Below the pieces are notes generated by a model. That model was given only the letters and a program-made list of their open reading frames with translations. It was not told the DNA's origin and made no database searches. Below, piece by piece: positions 1 to 10,820 of a stretch of 64,000 bases of DNA (the stretch's first letter is position 1; each line of letters begins with the position of its first letter). The DNA is taken from assembly GCF_030411995.1 (NCBI RefSeq), contig NZ_JASNRC010000007.1:125530-189529 (forward strand), in the 5' to 3' direction. The position numbers and the translations under genes were made by a program. The DNA is from Massilia sp. YIM B02769 (GTDB lineage: Bacteria > Pseudomonadota > Gammaproteobacteria > Burkholderiales > Burkholderiaceae_D).

Positions 1-2
1 AA

Positions 3-1499
3 TGCGAGGGGCGCGCCCGCCGCATGGCGCATGCGCTGCAGGGCCTGGGCGTGACGATGGGCGACCGCGTCGCCACCCTGGCCTGGAACGGCTACCGCCA
101 CATGGAGCTGTACTACGCCGTGTCCGGCTCGGGCGCCGTGCTGCACACGATCAACCCGCGCCTGCATCCCGAGCAGATCGCCTACATCGTGAATCACGCC
201 GAAGACCAGTACCTGTTCTTCGACCTGACCTTCCTGCCGCTGATCGAAGCCGTCGCGCCGCACTGCAAGACGGTGAAGTCCTTCATCCTGATGAGCGACC
301 GCGCCCACATGCCGGCGGAAACGAAGATCCCGAGCCTGCTCTGCTACGAAGACATCATCGCGTCGAGCAGCGACGACTACACCTGGCCGCTGTTCGACGA
401 GAACTCGGCGGCTTCGCTGTGCTACACCTCGGGCACGACCGGCAACCCGAAGGGCGCCCTGTACTCGCACCGCTCGACCCTGCTGCACGCTTATGCATCG
501 AGCATGCCGGGCGCGCTGAACGTGTCCTGCCTCGACACCGTGGTGCCGGTGGTGCCGATGTTCCACGTGAATGCCTGGGGCCTGCCATACTCGGTGCCGC
601 TGTCCGGCGCCAAGATGGTGTTCCCGGGCGCGGCGCTCGACGGCAAGTCGCTGTACGAACTGTTCGAGGCGGAGAAAGTGACGTTCTCGGCCGGCGTGCC
701 GACCGTCTGGCTCGGCCTGATCAACCACGCGCTGCAGAACAATTTGCAGTTCTCGACTTTCCGCCGTACCGTGATCGGCGGTTCGGCCTGCCCGCCGGCG
801 ATGATGGACACCCTGATCGACAAGCTCGACGTGCACGTGATCCACGGCTGGGGCATGACGGAGATGTCGCCGCTGGGCACCACCGGCGGCCTGCAGGCCA
901 AGCACCGCGAACTGCCGAAGGAAGCGCAGCGCAAGATCCTGCAGAAGCAGGGTCACGCCATCTTCGGCGTCGACATGAAGATCGTCGACGACGATGGCGA
1001 GGAATTGCCATGGGATGGCGAGACCTATGGCCACCTGTATGTGAAGGGGCCGTGGATCGTGTCGGGCTACTTCCGCAACGAAGGGGGAGACGTGCTGAAG
1101 GATGGCTGGTTCCCGACCGGCGACGTGGCCACCATCGACGGCGACGGCTACATGCAGATCACCGACCGCAGCAAGGATGTCATCAAATCCGGCGGCGAGT
1201 GGATCGGCAGCATCGACCTGGAAAACATCGCCATGGCGCACCCGGCCGTGATGCAGGCGGCCTGCATCGGCGTGGCCCACCCGAAATGGGACGAACGGCC
1301 GATGCTGGTGGTGGTCAAGCGCCCCGGGCAGGAGGTGTCGCGCGAGGAGTTGCTGGCCTTCTTCGAGGGCAAAATCGCGAAGTGGTGGCTGCCGGACGAC
1401 GTGGTGTTCACCGAGGCGCTGCCGATGGGCGCGACCGGCAAGATCCAGAAGAACCGCCTGCGCGACCAGTACCGGGAGCACAAGCTGCCGACGGCGTGA
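3..1499 (+). CDS. Fatty acyl-CoA ligase, AMP-binding family (5' end outside window)
   Basis: This is an acyl-AMP-forming CoA ligase that activates a free fatty or related carboxylic acid for beta-oxidation. The frame is open from the first bases of the window, so the N-terminus (roughly 40-50 residues by comparison with ~540-residue relatives) lies upstream. Visible signatures are the phosphate-binding loop [11 protein letters not shown] (near base 420), the GWGMTEMSP adenine-site motif, the hinge [17 protein letters not shown] and the C-terminal catalytic lysine in GATGKIQK. It is closest in style to the DmdB/medium- to long-chain ligase group; substrate specificity cannot be told from sequence. 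Other beta-oxidation genes occur at 6082 and 12842. Confidence 0.9.
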   Translation, partial: CEGRARRMAHALQGLGVTMGDRVATLAWNGYRHMELYYAVSGSGAVLHTINPRLHPEQIAYIVNHAEDQYLFFDLTFLPLIEAVAPHCKTVKSFILMSDRAHMPAETKIPSLLCYEDIIASSSDDYTWPLFDENSAASLCYTSGTTGNPKGALYSHRSTLLHAYASSMPGALNVSCLDTVVPVVPMFHVNAWGLPYSVPLSGAKMVFPGAALDGKSLYELFEAEKVTFSAGVPTVWLGLINHALQNNLQFSTFRRTVIGGSACPPAMMDTLIDKLDVHVIHGWGMTEMSPLGTTGGLQAKHRELPKEAQRKILQKQGHAIFGVDMKIVDDDGEELPWDGETYGHLYVKGPWIVSGYFRNEGGDVLKDGWFPTGDVATIDGDGYMQITDRSKDVIKSGGEWIGSIDLENIAMAHPAVMQAACIGVAHPKWDERPMLVVVKRPGQEVSREELLAFFEGKIAKWWLPDDVVFTEALPMGATGKIQKNRLRDQYREHKLPTA

Positions 1500-1532
1500 G
1501 CCCGTGGCGCCGCCCGCAGCGTGCGGGCGGCA

Positions 1533-1742
1533 TCAATCCAGCGCCGGGGGCAGGCCTTCCGGCAACTCTTTCTTGAGCACTTGCTCGATGACGCTGCCCT
1601 CGACGTCGCGCGCCTTCAGGAATTCGACGGCGCTCGGCGTGCCGGCGTCGAGCTGGATGGCGCGCGCCGCTGCGGCGGTTTGCGCGTCGACCGTCAGTTG
1701 TTCGATCGGTTTTTCGTTCTCTGTTCCCACAATCGGCCTCAT
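1533..1742 (-). CDS. Small conserved-looking hypothetical protein (69 aa)
   Basis: A short acidic protein (starts MRPIVGTENEKP, ends LPEGLPPALD), convergent with the acyl-CoA ligase. No domain is recognised. It fills the gap before the CYTH/CHAD gene and has coding-like composition with a helical, Ala-rich middle. The listed start is ATG. A GTG four codons downstream has AGG six bases before it and may be the real start, giving 65 residues. The function is unknown, and it could be a spurious reading frame. Confidence 0.5.
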   Translation of the reverse strand: MRPIVGTENEKPIEQLTVDAQTAAAARAIQLDAGTPSAVEFLKARDVEGSVIEQVLKKELPEGLPPALD

Positions 1743-1883
1743 ACAGGTTGGATAGCGCCAGTGTGACCGCCCATTATGACCACCGCATTACCGCGTCACC
1801 GATAGTTGCTGCCACCCGGTGACCGTCCGTGCGCCTCATCCGTGCCGCCTGTGCTGTAGTAGAAGCAAAGGAGGACACCCCGC

Positions 1884-3392
1884 ATGGAAACCGAACTCAA
1901 ACTGAAAGTCCCGGCGGACGAGCTGGAACGCCTGCGCCGCCACCCGATGCTGCTCGAGCGCGCGCTCGGCGAACCCGTCGAGCATCACCTGGTCGACACC
2001 TATTACGACACGCCCGAACGGGCCTTGTGGAAGGCTGGCCTGACCCTGCGCGTGCGCGCCGACGGCGGACGCTGGATCCAGACCGTGAAGACGGCCGGCG
2101 ATGCCTCGGGCAGCCTGCACCGGCGCGGCGAGTGGGAATGCGCACTCCCCGACGCCCAGCCGCGCCCCGACCTGGTCGCGCGCCAGGTCAAGCCGGCGGC
2201 GATGGCCGAATTGCTGCGCAGCGCCGCCATCGCCGCCGACCTGGCGCCGCTGTTCCAGAACACGACCCACCGCACCACCTGGCGCATCGCGCTGGAGGGC
2301 GGCCAGGAGCTCGAATGCGCACTGGACGCCGGCAGCATTGCCGCCGGCGCCCGGCAGGCGTCGATCGCCGAACTCGCGCTCGAACTGAAGGAGGGCGATC
2401 CGGCCCAGCTGTTCCGGCTGGCGCTGGACCTGCACCACGAGGTGCCGCTGCAGCTGGCGGGCGACAGCAAGGCCGCGCGCGGCTATGCGCTGCTCGACGC
2501 CGCCCCGCTGCGCGCCCACAAGGCGGCGCCGGTGCGCCTGCGCGCCAGGATGACGCTGGAACAGGCCTTTGTCGCCATCGGCGCGAATTGCCTGGCGCAG
2601 CTGGAATCGAATGTGCCGGGCGTGCTGAAGCGCGACGTCGAAAGCCTGCACCAGATGCGCGTCGGCCTGCGCCGCCTGCGCGCTTTGGTCGACATGTTCG
2701 ACGAGCTGGTGCAGCCGCCGGCCGCCGTGCGCGAAGGGCTGGACTGGCTGGCCGGCGAACTCGGCGCCGCGCGCGACTGGGATGTGCTGGCCGGCTCCAC
2801 GCTGGAGCGCATCGCCGGGCTGGACCCGGCGGCCCTGCGCCAGGCGGCGCAGGCCAAGGCCGAGGCGCATCACCGCCAGCTGGCCCAGACCCTGCGCGCC
2901 CCGCATTTCACCGGGGTGCTGCTGCAGGTCGGTGGCTGGCTGCACGGGCGCGCATGGCGTGCAGGCGACGCCTTGGCGAAGGATACGCCGCTGGCGGCGC
3001 CGGCCGGGCGCGGCATGCGGCCGCTGCTGCGCAAGGCGGAAAAGCGGCTCGACAAGCGCATCGACGGACTGGACACAGCGGACGCGCACGCGCGCCACCG
3101 CACCCGTATCGCGGCCAAGAAGGCGCGCTATGCGGCCGAGTTCTTCCAGGACCTGCTGCCGGCCAAGCGCGTGAAGCCGTATGTCGGGCGTTTGTCGAAG
3201 CTGCAGGACAGGCTGGGCATGCTCAACGATTACTCGGTGGCCGACCGCTTGCTGGATGCGCTAAAGGGCAGCAATGCGCAGGTGGCGCGCCAGGCGGCGT
3301 ATGCGCGTGGCTACCTGGCAGCGAGCACCGCGGCGCGCAGCGACCGGCTGGGCAAGGCGCTGGCCTCGGTGGCGGGACGCCGGGTCACCTGA
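1884..3392 (+). CDS. CYTH and CHAD domain protein (inorganic triphosphatase-like)
   Basis: A two-domain protein of 502 residues. The N-terminal CYTH domain (about 1-205) opens with the diagnostic ExExK metal/triphosphate motif at E2, E4 and K6, and has further tunnel acids such as ELELKEG near 165-171. The C-terminal CHAD domain (about 220-490) is helical with the conserved histidine and basic patch HQMRVGLRRLR at 256. E. coli YgiF has the same architecture and is a tripolyphosphatase; CHAD domains bind polyphosphate. A strong ribosome site (AGGAGG) precedes the ATG. It appears monocistronic and converges on the marC-like gene. Confidence 0.88.
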   Translation: METELKLKVPADELERLRRHPMLLERALGEPVEHHLVDTYYDTPERALWKAGLTLRVRADGGRWIQTVKTAGDASGSLHRRGEWECALPDAQPRPDLVARQVKPAAMAELLRSAAIAADLAPLFQNTTHRTTWRIALEGGQELECALDAGSIAAGARQASIAELALELKEGDPAQLFRLALDLHHEVPLQLAGDSKAARGYALLDAAPLRAHKAAPVRLRARMTLEQAFVAIGANCLAQLESNVPGVLKRDVESLHQMRVGLRRLRALVDMFDELVQPPAAVREGLDWLAGELGAARDWDVLAGSTLERIAGLDPAALRQAAQAKAEAHHRQLAQTLRAPHFTGVLLQVGGWLHGRAWRAGDALAKDTPLAAPAGRGMRPLLRKAEKRLDKRIDGLDTADAHARHRTRIAAKKARYAAEFFQDLLPAKRVKPYVGRLSKLQDRLGMLNDYSVADRLLDALKGSNAQVARQAAYARGYLAASTAARSDRLGKALASVAGRRVT

Positions 3393-3417
3393 CAGCGGCA
3401 AAACTCATTGCCACAGC

Positions 3418-4140
3418 TCAGCGCCACAGTGCGACCGTGTGGATCGTCGTGGGCTGCGAAGAGAACGCCATGATCTCCAGCAGCAGTTCGCGCACACCAT
3501 CCCAGACGATCTGCACGCCCAGGCAGAGCAGGATGAACGCGGTCAGCCGCAGGAACACCGCGGTTCCCGCTTCGCCGATCAGGCGCAGGAAATGCTCGCC
3601 GTAGCGGAACGCCAGGTAAAGCAGCACCCCGATCAGGGCCAGCGCCAGCAGCGCCGCTCCCATGCGCGCCGCCGACATCACGAGCTCGACGTCATGCAGG
3701 GTGACGCCCACCGTAATGGCGACCGAGATCGACGCCGGCCCACAGCTGATCGGGAACGTCAGCGGATAGAAGGCCTGGCGGTGCGCGTGGTCGAGCGTGT
3801 AGGCCTCGGCCAGGGCTGCGCGGCTGTCTTGCGTTTGCGGTGTGGCGCCGAGCAGCCGCCATGCCACCGAAGCCAGTATCAGGCCGCCGCCGATGCGCAC
3901 GATCGGCAGCGAGATCCCGAAGAAGTCGAGCACGTACGAACCGATGAGCATCGATCCCGTCATCAGCCAGAACATGTTGCGCGCAATGCGGCTGGCGAGG
4001 AGGATGCGTGTGGCGGGCGACGCGCCCTCGGTCATGCTCAGGAAAATCGGCGCGGTGGCGGCGGGATTAAGGATGGGCAGCATCGTCACGAGGACGAACA
4101 GGAAGCTCCTCGCAGCGGCGAGCATGAGGTCGACAGTCAT
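3418..4140 (-). CDS. MarC family integral membrane protein
   Basis: A 240-residue inner-membrane protein with about six hydrophobic segments and the MarC/UPF0056 pattern: an early TMLPILNPAATAPIFLSM segment and a mid-protein FPISCGPASISVAI segment. The family resembles transporters, but no substrate is established, and the old link to multiple antibiotic resistance in E. coli was withdrawn. It is transcribed alone. No good Shine-Dalgarno sequence is visible before the ATG. The final ~15 residues form a soluble tail. Confidence 0.88.
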   Translation of the reverse strand: MTVDLMLAAARSFLFVLVTMLPILNPAATAPIFLSMTEGASPATRILLASRIARNMFWLMTGSMLIGSYVLDFFGISLPIVRIGGGLILASVAWRLLGATPQTQDSRAALAEAYTLDHAHRQAFYPLTFPISCGPASISVAITVGVTLHDVELVMSAARMGAALLALALIGVLLYLAFRYGEHFLRLIGEAGTAVFLRLTAFILLCLGVQIVWDGVRELLLEIMAFSSQPTTIHTVALWR

Positions 4141-4369
4141 GGGATACGGATGACGTCTGCCAGGCGCGGGGCGCCGTCATGCAGGCAAACGGCGCCTCCC
4201 GGCAGACCGGATGGGAAAGACCTTAATCTACAGGAAGTGGCGCCAGGGCGAACACACTGCTGCGTGAGATGGCATCCGTGCGCGCCGGGAAGGAGCGATT
4301 CGTCTTGCTTCCATGTCCGCGTCCGGCTAGATAAAGACCTGCCCGGCGCTGCTCCGATCCTGGGTCAGG

Positions 4370-4585
4370 TCATCGACAGGGACGAGGAAGCCGGCGGCGT
4401 TCTTGTTGACGAAAATGATGTGGAGAGGCCAGCACCCTGAGCGCGACGGACCTCGGCACGCCGCCTTCTTCCAGGAACTGCAGGGCTGGGTGCAGCCCTT
4501 GCTCCGAGCATAACCTGATCCCCGCATCGACATGGCGCGCGGTTTCCGTATCAGTGCGAATATCGTTTTTGCTTTGCGCTGCCAT
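4370..4585 (-). CDS. Hypothetical protein (71 aa)
   Basis: A small soluble protein beginning MAAQSKNDIRTDTETARHVD. It has a helical middle and an arginine-rich C-terminus. The start is supported by a strong purine-rich ribosome site (GGGAGGGG) seven to eight bases upstream. A longer frame over the same bases on the same strand lacks such a site and reads as a shadow. No domain is recognised. Upstream lies an AT-rich promoter region with a short inverted repeat (4645-4667) that could be its operator. The sequence suggests neither a toxin nor an antitoxin role clearly. Confidence 0.65.
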   Translation of the reverse strand: MAAQSKNDIRTDTETARHVDAGIRLCSEQGLHPALQFLEEGGVPRSVALRVLASPHHFRQQERRRLPRPCR

Positions 4586-4644
4586 GCTTCCCCTCCCGTT
4601 GCATAGAACTTACCAGATGCAACACGTAACTTAAAGTGATTTAT

Positions 4645-4667
4645 CAAGTATGTTGCGTAAATACTTG
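4645..4667. promoter_or_regulatory. Inverted repeat in AT-rich region, possible operator
   Basis: CAAGTAT and ATACTTG face each other across nine bases, in the only strongly AT-rich stretch of this neighbourhood. A further AAGTACTT lies 10 bases to the right. The position, 60-80 bases upstream of the 71-residue gene's start, suits a promoter/operator. This is seen by eye only, and no cognate regulator is known. Confidence 0.35.
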
Positions 4668-4725
4668 AACACAATAAAGTACTTAAATAATGGAACTTGC
4701 ATGGCAGGTGAGGGAACCGACTCTG

Positions 4726-5490
4726 TCAGCTGGACCGCCCCGACGGCAGCACATGCCGGAACGTCGGCTCGATGTTCATCGCATGCAGGTGGCGCACGAT
4801 GTCTTCCAGGCGCGCGTCCCTCAGCAGCAGGCCATCCGGCGTGGCGCCGGTTGACGCAGGGTGGGCTGGCGCCAGGTTGTTGTTCGTTGCCGCCGCACCG
4901 GCCCCGCGCGCCTGCAGGCGCTCCAGCGCCGCGCCGAAACGCGCCGCATCGATGCTCTCCAGGCCTTCCAGGAAGGCAGCCTGGGCCGCTTGCGGCGGTG
5001 CGATCTCCAGCCCCGGCTCGCCGACGAAGGAAGCGCCCATGCCCGGGTTGATGAAGGCGGTCCAGCGCCCGGTGTCGCGGTTCAGGCAGGGCGGCAGCTC
5101 GACCGGTGCGCCCAGGCCCGGCTCGACCTCCGGGAAGTAAGCCTGGCGCAGCAGTTCGACGAACTGGCCCGCTTCGATCGAGGGCAGCGGCGTGGCCAGC
5201 GACAGCCACAGGCAGAAGCCTTCCTGGCTGGCGATGCTCACGGCCGGCGCCGGCAGGTCGAGCTCTTCCTGCAGGGCATTCGCCACCTCGCACAGCAGGG
5301 CCCAGTGGCGGCTTTCCTCGGCTTTTGGGATCTTGTGGAAGGGGATCACGATGGTGCGGGTCAGGCCCTCGACGGTGGTGATGTCGGGCGGCAGGGTCTG
5401 CTGGCCGAGGATGTGGGATTGCAGCGCCTCTTCGGTGACGACGCCTTGCGGCAGGTAGAGCCGCATCAGTTCCTGGATAAGCTTGAGCAT
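4726..5490 (-). CDS. Hypothetical protein (254 aa), arfB-linked
   Basis: A soluble protein with no recognised domain. It starts MLKLIQELMRLYLPQG, has a mixed alpha/beta middle with a proline- and glycine-rich section (around 130-180) and an Ala-rich low-complexity stretch near 200-215. No signal peptide or membrane segment is evident. The ATG lies 9 bases after the arfB stop, with AAGGA before it, so the two are almost certainly co-transcribed. That pairing does not by itself reveal a function in translation. Confidence 0.75.
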   Translation of the reverse strand: MLKLIQELMRLYLPQGVVTEEALQSHILGQQTLPPDITTVEGLTRTIVIPFHKIPKAEESRHWALLCEVANALQEELDLPAPAVSIASQEGFCLWLSLATPLPSIEAGQFVELLRQAYFPEVEPGLGAPVELPPCLNRDTGRWTAFINPGMGASFVGEPGLEIAPPQAAQAAFLEGLESIDAARFGAALERLQARGAGAAATNNNLAPAHPASTGATPDGLLLRDARLEDIVRHLHAMNIEPTFRHVLPSGRSS

Positions 5491-5499
5491 GGATTCCTT

Positions 5500-5898
5500 T
5501 CAGTCTGTAACTTTGCGGCGCAGCGCCTTGACCTGGCTGCTGCGCGTCTTGCCGTCGAGGCGGCGCAGCTGCGCGCCGCGCGTCGGCCGGGTGGCGCGGC
5601 GCACGAGCGGCACCTCGGCGGCGGCGTCGACCAGTTCCTGCAGGCGGCGCAGCGCATCTTCCTTGTTCTGCTCGAGGCTGCGCGATTGCTGGGCTTTCAG
5701 CACCAGCACGCCGTCCTGCGAGATGCGGCTGTCGCGCAGCGCCAGCAGGCGCTCCTTGACGGCCGCGGGCAGGGAGGACGCCGGGATGTCGTAGCGCGCA
5801 TGCACGGCGCACGACACCTTGTTGACGTTCTGCCCGCCCGGCCCCTGGGCGCGGATGGCGCTGAATGCGACCTCGCCGGGATCGATCAGGGGTTTCAT
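5500..5898 (-). CDS. arfB: Alternative ribosome-rescue factor ArfB (peptidyl-tRNA hydrolase)
   Basis: A 132-residue class I release-factor-like protein that frees stalled ribosomes lacking a stop codon by hydrolysing peptidyl-tRNA. It carries the GGQ catalytic motif (residues 21-23, in QGPGGQNVNK) and the basic C-terminal tail (KTRSSQVKALRRK) that in ArfB/YaeJ inserts into the empty mRNA channel. Length matches the family (~135-140). The start chosen is the Met just before PLIDPGEV. A much longer open frame extends upstream, but it is antisense to the FadB-like gene. It is followed immediately by the 254-residue gene. Confidence 0.93.
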   Translation of the reverse strand: MKPLIDPGEVAFSAIRAQGPGGQNVNKVSCAVHARYDIPASSLPAAVKERLLALRDSRISQDGVLVLKAQQSRSLEQNKEDALRRLQELVDAAAEVPLVRRATRPTRGAQLRRLDGKTRSSQVKALRRKVTD

Positions 5899-5994
5899 GT
5901 GGGGTGGTGGTTCGAGACAGTCATGGCCGCATGATAACGGCTGGCCGGGTCCGGGCGCCACTATCCAGGGTGAATAGGCTGTCGAAGAAATAAG

Positions 5995-6020
5995 ACGACC
6001 GTACTTTTTTGCGCTATAGT
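5995..6020 (+). promoter_or_regulatory. Shared promoter/operator motif upstream of FadB-like gene
   Basis: The segment begins ACGACCGTACTT, then four bases, then GCGCTATAGT, whose TATAGT can serve as a -10 box. A segment with the same spacing and 21 of 26 identical bases lies upstream of the thiolase gene at 12781. The core ACGACCGT is imperfectly palindromic. It is probably a binding site for one fatty-acid-responsive repressor controlling both genes. The identity of the regulator (TetR-type or other) is not deducible. Confidence 0.55.
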
Positions 6021-6081
6021 TGCCGGAGCAGTTCAAGCGCAGTGCGACCAACAAAGTGTGACTACTAAAAAAGGAAGAGAC

Positions 6082-8169
<2,088 letters not shown>

Positions 8170-8198
8170 GCTGTAGTCGATCGACCCGTGATGTGAAG

Positions 8199-8228
8199 AA
8201 CGCCGCTGGTACCAGCGGCGTTTTTTTT
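8199..8228 (+). terminator. Rho-independent terminator after FadB-like gene
   Basis: A near-perfect hairpin (AACGCCGCTGG / CCAGCGGCGTT around TA) is followed by eight T residues. It lies 30 bases after the stop codon of the hydratase/dehydrogenase gene. Confidence 0.9.
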
Positions 8229-8235
8229 GGTTGTT

Positions 8236-8255
8236 CGGATAAATAAACAAATCCG
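8236..8255. promoter_or_regulatory. Inverted repeat upstream of MFS-regulator pair
   Basis: CGGAT and ATCCG are separated by ten AT-rich bases, some 57 bases before the MFS transporter start. It could be an operator for the HTH regulator encoded downstream of that transporter. The arms are short and the assignment is tentative. Confidence 0.25.
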
Positions 8256-8312
8256 TTTACTTATTGCTGACTCAGGCATACGATGCTGGTATTGCAACGT
8301 TGATTCTGTCCG

Positions 8313-9539
8313 ATGAAAACCGTGCTCCTGATCGCCAGCGCTTGCCTGCTGGGTTTGCTGTCCACCACCGGCGCCTCGCTGCCGTATCCGATCCTGCCGC
8401 CGCTGTTCGCCGCGGATTCGGGGAATGCGCTGACGAACTTCCTCGGCCTGCCGCCGAAACTCCTGTTCGGCATCGCGCTGATGATCAATCCGGTCGGGCT
8501 GCTGCTCGGCAGCGCCATGCTGGGGCCGGTGTCGGACCGCTTCGGGCGGCGCCGGGTGCTGTTGATCACGGCGGTCGGCGCGGCTGTCGGCCATGCGCTC
8601 ACCGCCGCAGCCCTGGTGGCCCAATCCTATCCCCTGTTCCTGCTGGCGCGCTTCGTCACCGGCCTGCTGGAAGGGAATGGATCGATCATGCGCGCCATGC
8701 TGGCCGAGCGCCTGACCGGCGGCTTGCGCAATCATGCGCTGTCGTGGCTGAACGGGGCTTTCCACCTGGGCTGGCTGGTGGGGCCGCTGCTGGCGGGCTT
8801 CACGGTGGCTGCCGGGATCACGCTGCCGTTTTATATCGCGGCCGGCGCGCTGCTGCTGGGTGCGGGCCTGGCGGCGCTGGCGCTGGACCGCGAGCGTATC
8901 GAGGCGCAGCCGGGCAGCTGGTGGGCCGTGGCGCGCGAACGCCATGCACTGACCCTGCTGCGCCACAGGCCGCTGCGCACGCTGTTCACCGTCCACTTCG
9001 CCTATGCCTGCGGCGTGGCGGCCTTCTATGAATTCTTTCCCTTGTGGCTGGTGGACATCGGCGGCTACGACACGCGCCGCATCGCACTGGTGAACATGGG
9101 CATGTGCGCCTTGATGACGTTTGCCGCCTTGTTCGCCGGCCGCGCCAGCCCTATGGAGCCGCGCCGCCGGGCCAGCGTCCAGGCCGCGTGTGCGGCGACG
9201 GCGATCCTGGCGGTGGGCTTCGGCAGCTTGTGGATCGGGCTGGCGGCGATCGTCCTGTTCGGGCTGCCGCACGCCTATTACAACGCCACGCTGCAGGGCT
9301 GGTCGGCCGACCGGTTTGCCGGGCATGGCCAGGGCGCCGTGATGGGCCTGCTGTCCACGACCTTCTGCCTGGCGAACATCGTGATGGCGCTGGTTGGCGG
9401 CGTGCTGACCCTGTTTGACACGCGCCTGGTGCTGGTTGTCGGCGGCCTGCTGGCGGCCTGGGCGGCGCTGGCGCTGCATCGATGGAGCAGGCAGGCCGGG
9501 AGCGACCCTGCGCTCGCATTGCATGTGGGGGCGAAATGA
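8313..9539 (+). CDS. MFS transporter
   Basis: A 408-residue major facilitator superfamily permease with twelve predicted hydrophobic segments and the loop 2-3 signature GPVSDRFGRRRVL. The central loop after TM6 is short (about 190-210). No substrate can be assigned. The stop codon overlaps the start of the next gene (ATGA), so the transporter and the HTH regulator form one transcript. Regulators paired this way often control their own transporter. No convincing ribosome site precedes the ATG. Confidence 0.88.
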   Translation: MKTVLLIASACLLGLLSTTGASLPYPILPPLFAADSGNALTNFLGLPPKLLFGIALMINPVGLLLGSAMLGPVSDRFGRRRVLLITAVGAAVGHALTAAALVAQSYPLFLLARFVTGLLEGNGSIMRAMLAERLTGGLRNHALSWLNGAFHLGWLVGPLLAGFTVAAGITLPFYIAAGALLLGAGLAALALDRERIEAQPGSWWAVARERHALTLLRHRPLRTLFTVHFAYACGVAAFYEFFPLWLVDIGGYDTRRIALVNMGMCALMTFAALFAGRASPMEPRRRASVQAACAATAILAVGFGSLWIGLAAIVLFGLPHAYYNATLQGWSADRFAGHGQGAVMGLLSTTFCLANIVMALVGGVLTLFDTRLVLVVGGLLAAWAALALHRWSRQAGSDPALALHVGAK

Positions 9540-10165
9540 ATACCTTTGACCAGGTCTTGATGATGCTGAAGACACGCGGCGCCCAGACCGCGCAGGCGCT
9601 GGCCGGGCTGCTCGGCATGACGGCGATGGGCGTGCGGCGCCAGCTGGAACTTGGCGTCGAGAAAGGGCTGGTGAGCTTCCACGATACGCCCGGCAAGGTC
9701 GGGCGGCCGGTGCGGCGCTGGCAACTGAGCGAGGCCGGGCATGCACGCTTCCCTGACCGGCATGCGGAGGTGACGCTGGATTTGATCGACGGCGTGCGCA
9801 CGCTGTTCGGCGAGAGCGGGCTGGAGAAATTGATCGTGGCGCGGGAAGCGGCAAGCGAGCGGGCCTACCGCGAACAGGTCGACCCGGCCGGGACGCTGGA
9901 CCAGCAGGTGGCGGCGCTGGCGGCGGCGCGCTCGCTCGAAGGCTATATGGCGGAAGTCGAGCCGCGCGTGGATGGGAGTGTGCTGCTGCTGGAGAACCAT
10001 TGTCCGATCTGTGCGGCGGCTCAGGCTTGCCAGCAGTTTTGCCGTTCCGAGCTGGACGTGTTCCGGCGCGTGCTGGGGCCGGGGGTGTCGGTGGTGCGGA
10101 TCGAGCATCAGCTGGAGGGGGCGCGGCGTTGTGCCTACCTGGTCAGCCAGGTGGAACCGGGCTGA
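9536..10165 (+). CDS. HTH transcriptional regulator with C-terminal cysteine cluster (SufR-like)
   Basis: A 209-residue regulator. The N-terminal winged helix (about 5-70: a QTAQALAGLLGMTAMGVRRQL recognition region, then a GRPVRRW wing) is followed by a helical linker and a C-terminal region with cysteines at 156, 159, 165, 169 and 199 (HCPIC, QACQQFC, RRC). This architecture matches the COG2345 group that includes the iron-sulphur regulator SufR, so a metal or Fe-S sensor is plausible but not shown. The Met overlapping the transporter's stop is taken as start; an 18-codon extension would sit inside the transporter gene. It is translationally coupled to the MFS gene and overlaps the convergent HEAT-like gene by 23 bases. 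Confidence 0.8.
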   Translation: MNTFDQVLMMLKTRGAQTAQALAGLLGMTAMGVRRQLELGVEKGLVSFHDTPGKVGRPVRRWQLSEAGHARFPDRHAEVTLDLIDGVRTLFGESGLEKLIVAREAASERAYREQVDPAGTLDQQVAALAAARSLEGYMAEVEPRVDGSVLLLENHCPICAAAQACQQFCRSELDVFRRVLGPGVSVVRIEHQLEGARRCAYLVSQVEPG

Positions 10166-10686
10166 GCGCGTTGTTGCCTGGCGCCGGGCCGCCTGGTCCG
10201 GGCGGCGCGGCTTCGCCGGCCCGGCTGTCCGCCAGGCGTTTCTCCAGCACCGCGGTCCTGGCCGCGGTCCTCGGGCCTTTTGTCTTCGCCAGGGCGATGA
10301 ATTTCTGTACCTCCTCGCGATGGGGTGCGAGTGCGGCCGGCGCGCACTCGGCAAGGACGACTGCCACGTTGTAGATGCCGTTGTCGTTGTCGCTGTTCTG
10401 GAACGCCGCATCGAGCAGGGTGCCGACGGCGTTGCCCTCGCTGCGCCAGCCCTGGACCAGTTCCCGGGCCGCCTCGACCCGGGTGCCGGCGTCGTCCGCG
10501 AACAGCTGGCGGATCAGCGTGTCGGCGCTGTTTCAAGGACGACCTGGCCGCCACCTGCACGGCTTCGTCCTCGTCGCTCTGGGCGACGGTGCGCGCCAGG
10601 AACGGGCCCTGTTCCGGCAGGGCGATCAGCACGGCCTGGACGGCCAGCTTGCGTTCCTGCGGATTCGGGCTGGTGAGCGACTTCAT
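10143..10686 (-). pseudogene. Frameshifted HEAT-like repeat protein
   Basis: Two reading frames together encode one helical-repeat protein. The first half (MKSLTSPNPQERKLAVQAV... to AARSSLKQ) and the second half (ADTLIRQLFADDAGTRVEAA... through VAVVLAECAPAAL to SPVPPG) are joined only if a one-base indel near 10530 is allowed. Both halves show the paired amphipathic helices of HEAT/armadillo-like repeats. Upstream of the Met the same frame stays open for about 20 codons (GEANTKIAQAGLINTL) with no start, so the 5' end may also be lost. It lies downstream of the transporter's terminator. A sequencing error is the simple alternative. Confidence 0.6.
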
Positions 10687-10769
10687 CAGCGTATTGATGA
10701 GACCGGCCTGGGCGATCTTGGTGTTGGCCTCGCCGGATGCCGGCGTGCGACGCCGGGGAGTTGGAAATG

Positions 10770-10797
10770 AAAAATGCCGCTGTCTCCAGCGGCATTT
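10770..10797 (-). terminator. Rho-independent terminator of MHS-type transporter
   Basis: A hairpin (AAATGCCGCTG / CAGCGGCATTT) on the minus strand followed by a run of five T residues. It begins 24 bases after the transporter's stop codon. Confidence 0.85.
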
Positions 10798-10820
10798 GCG
10801 TTCGACGAAGCAGAAAGCGC

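Noticed and set aside
4327..4674. 115-codon minus-strand frame over the 71-residue gene
   Set aside because: No ribosome site, irregular composition; the 71-residue frame has a strong GGGAGGGG site and better coding character.
6058..6081. Upstream GTG start for the FadB-like gene
   Set aside because: The ATG at 6082 has AAGGAAG directly before it and gives the family-typical N-terminus.
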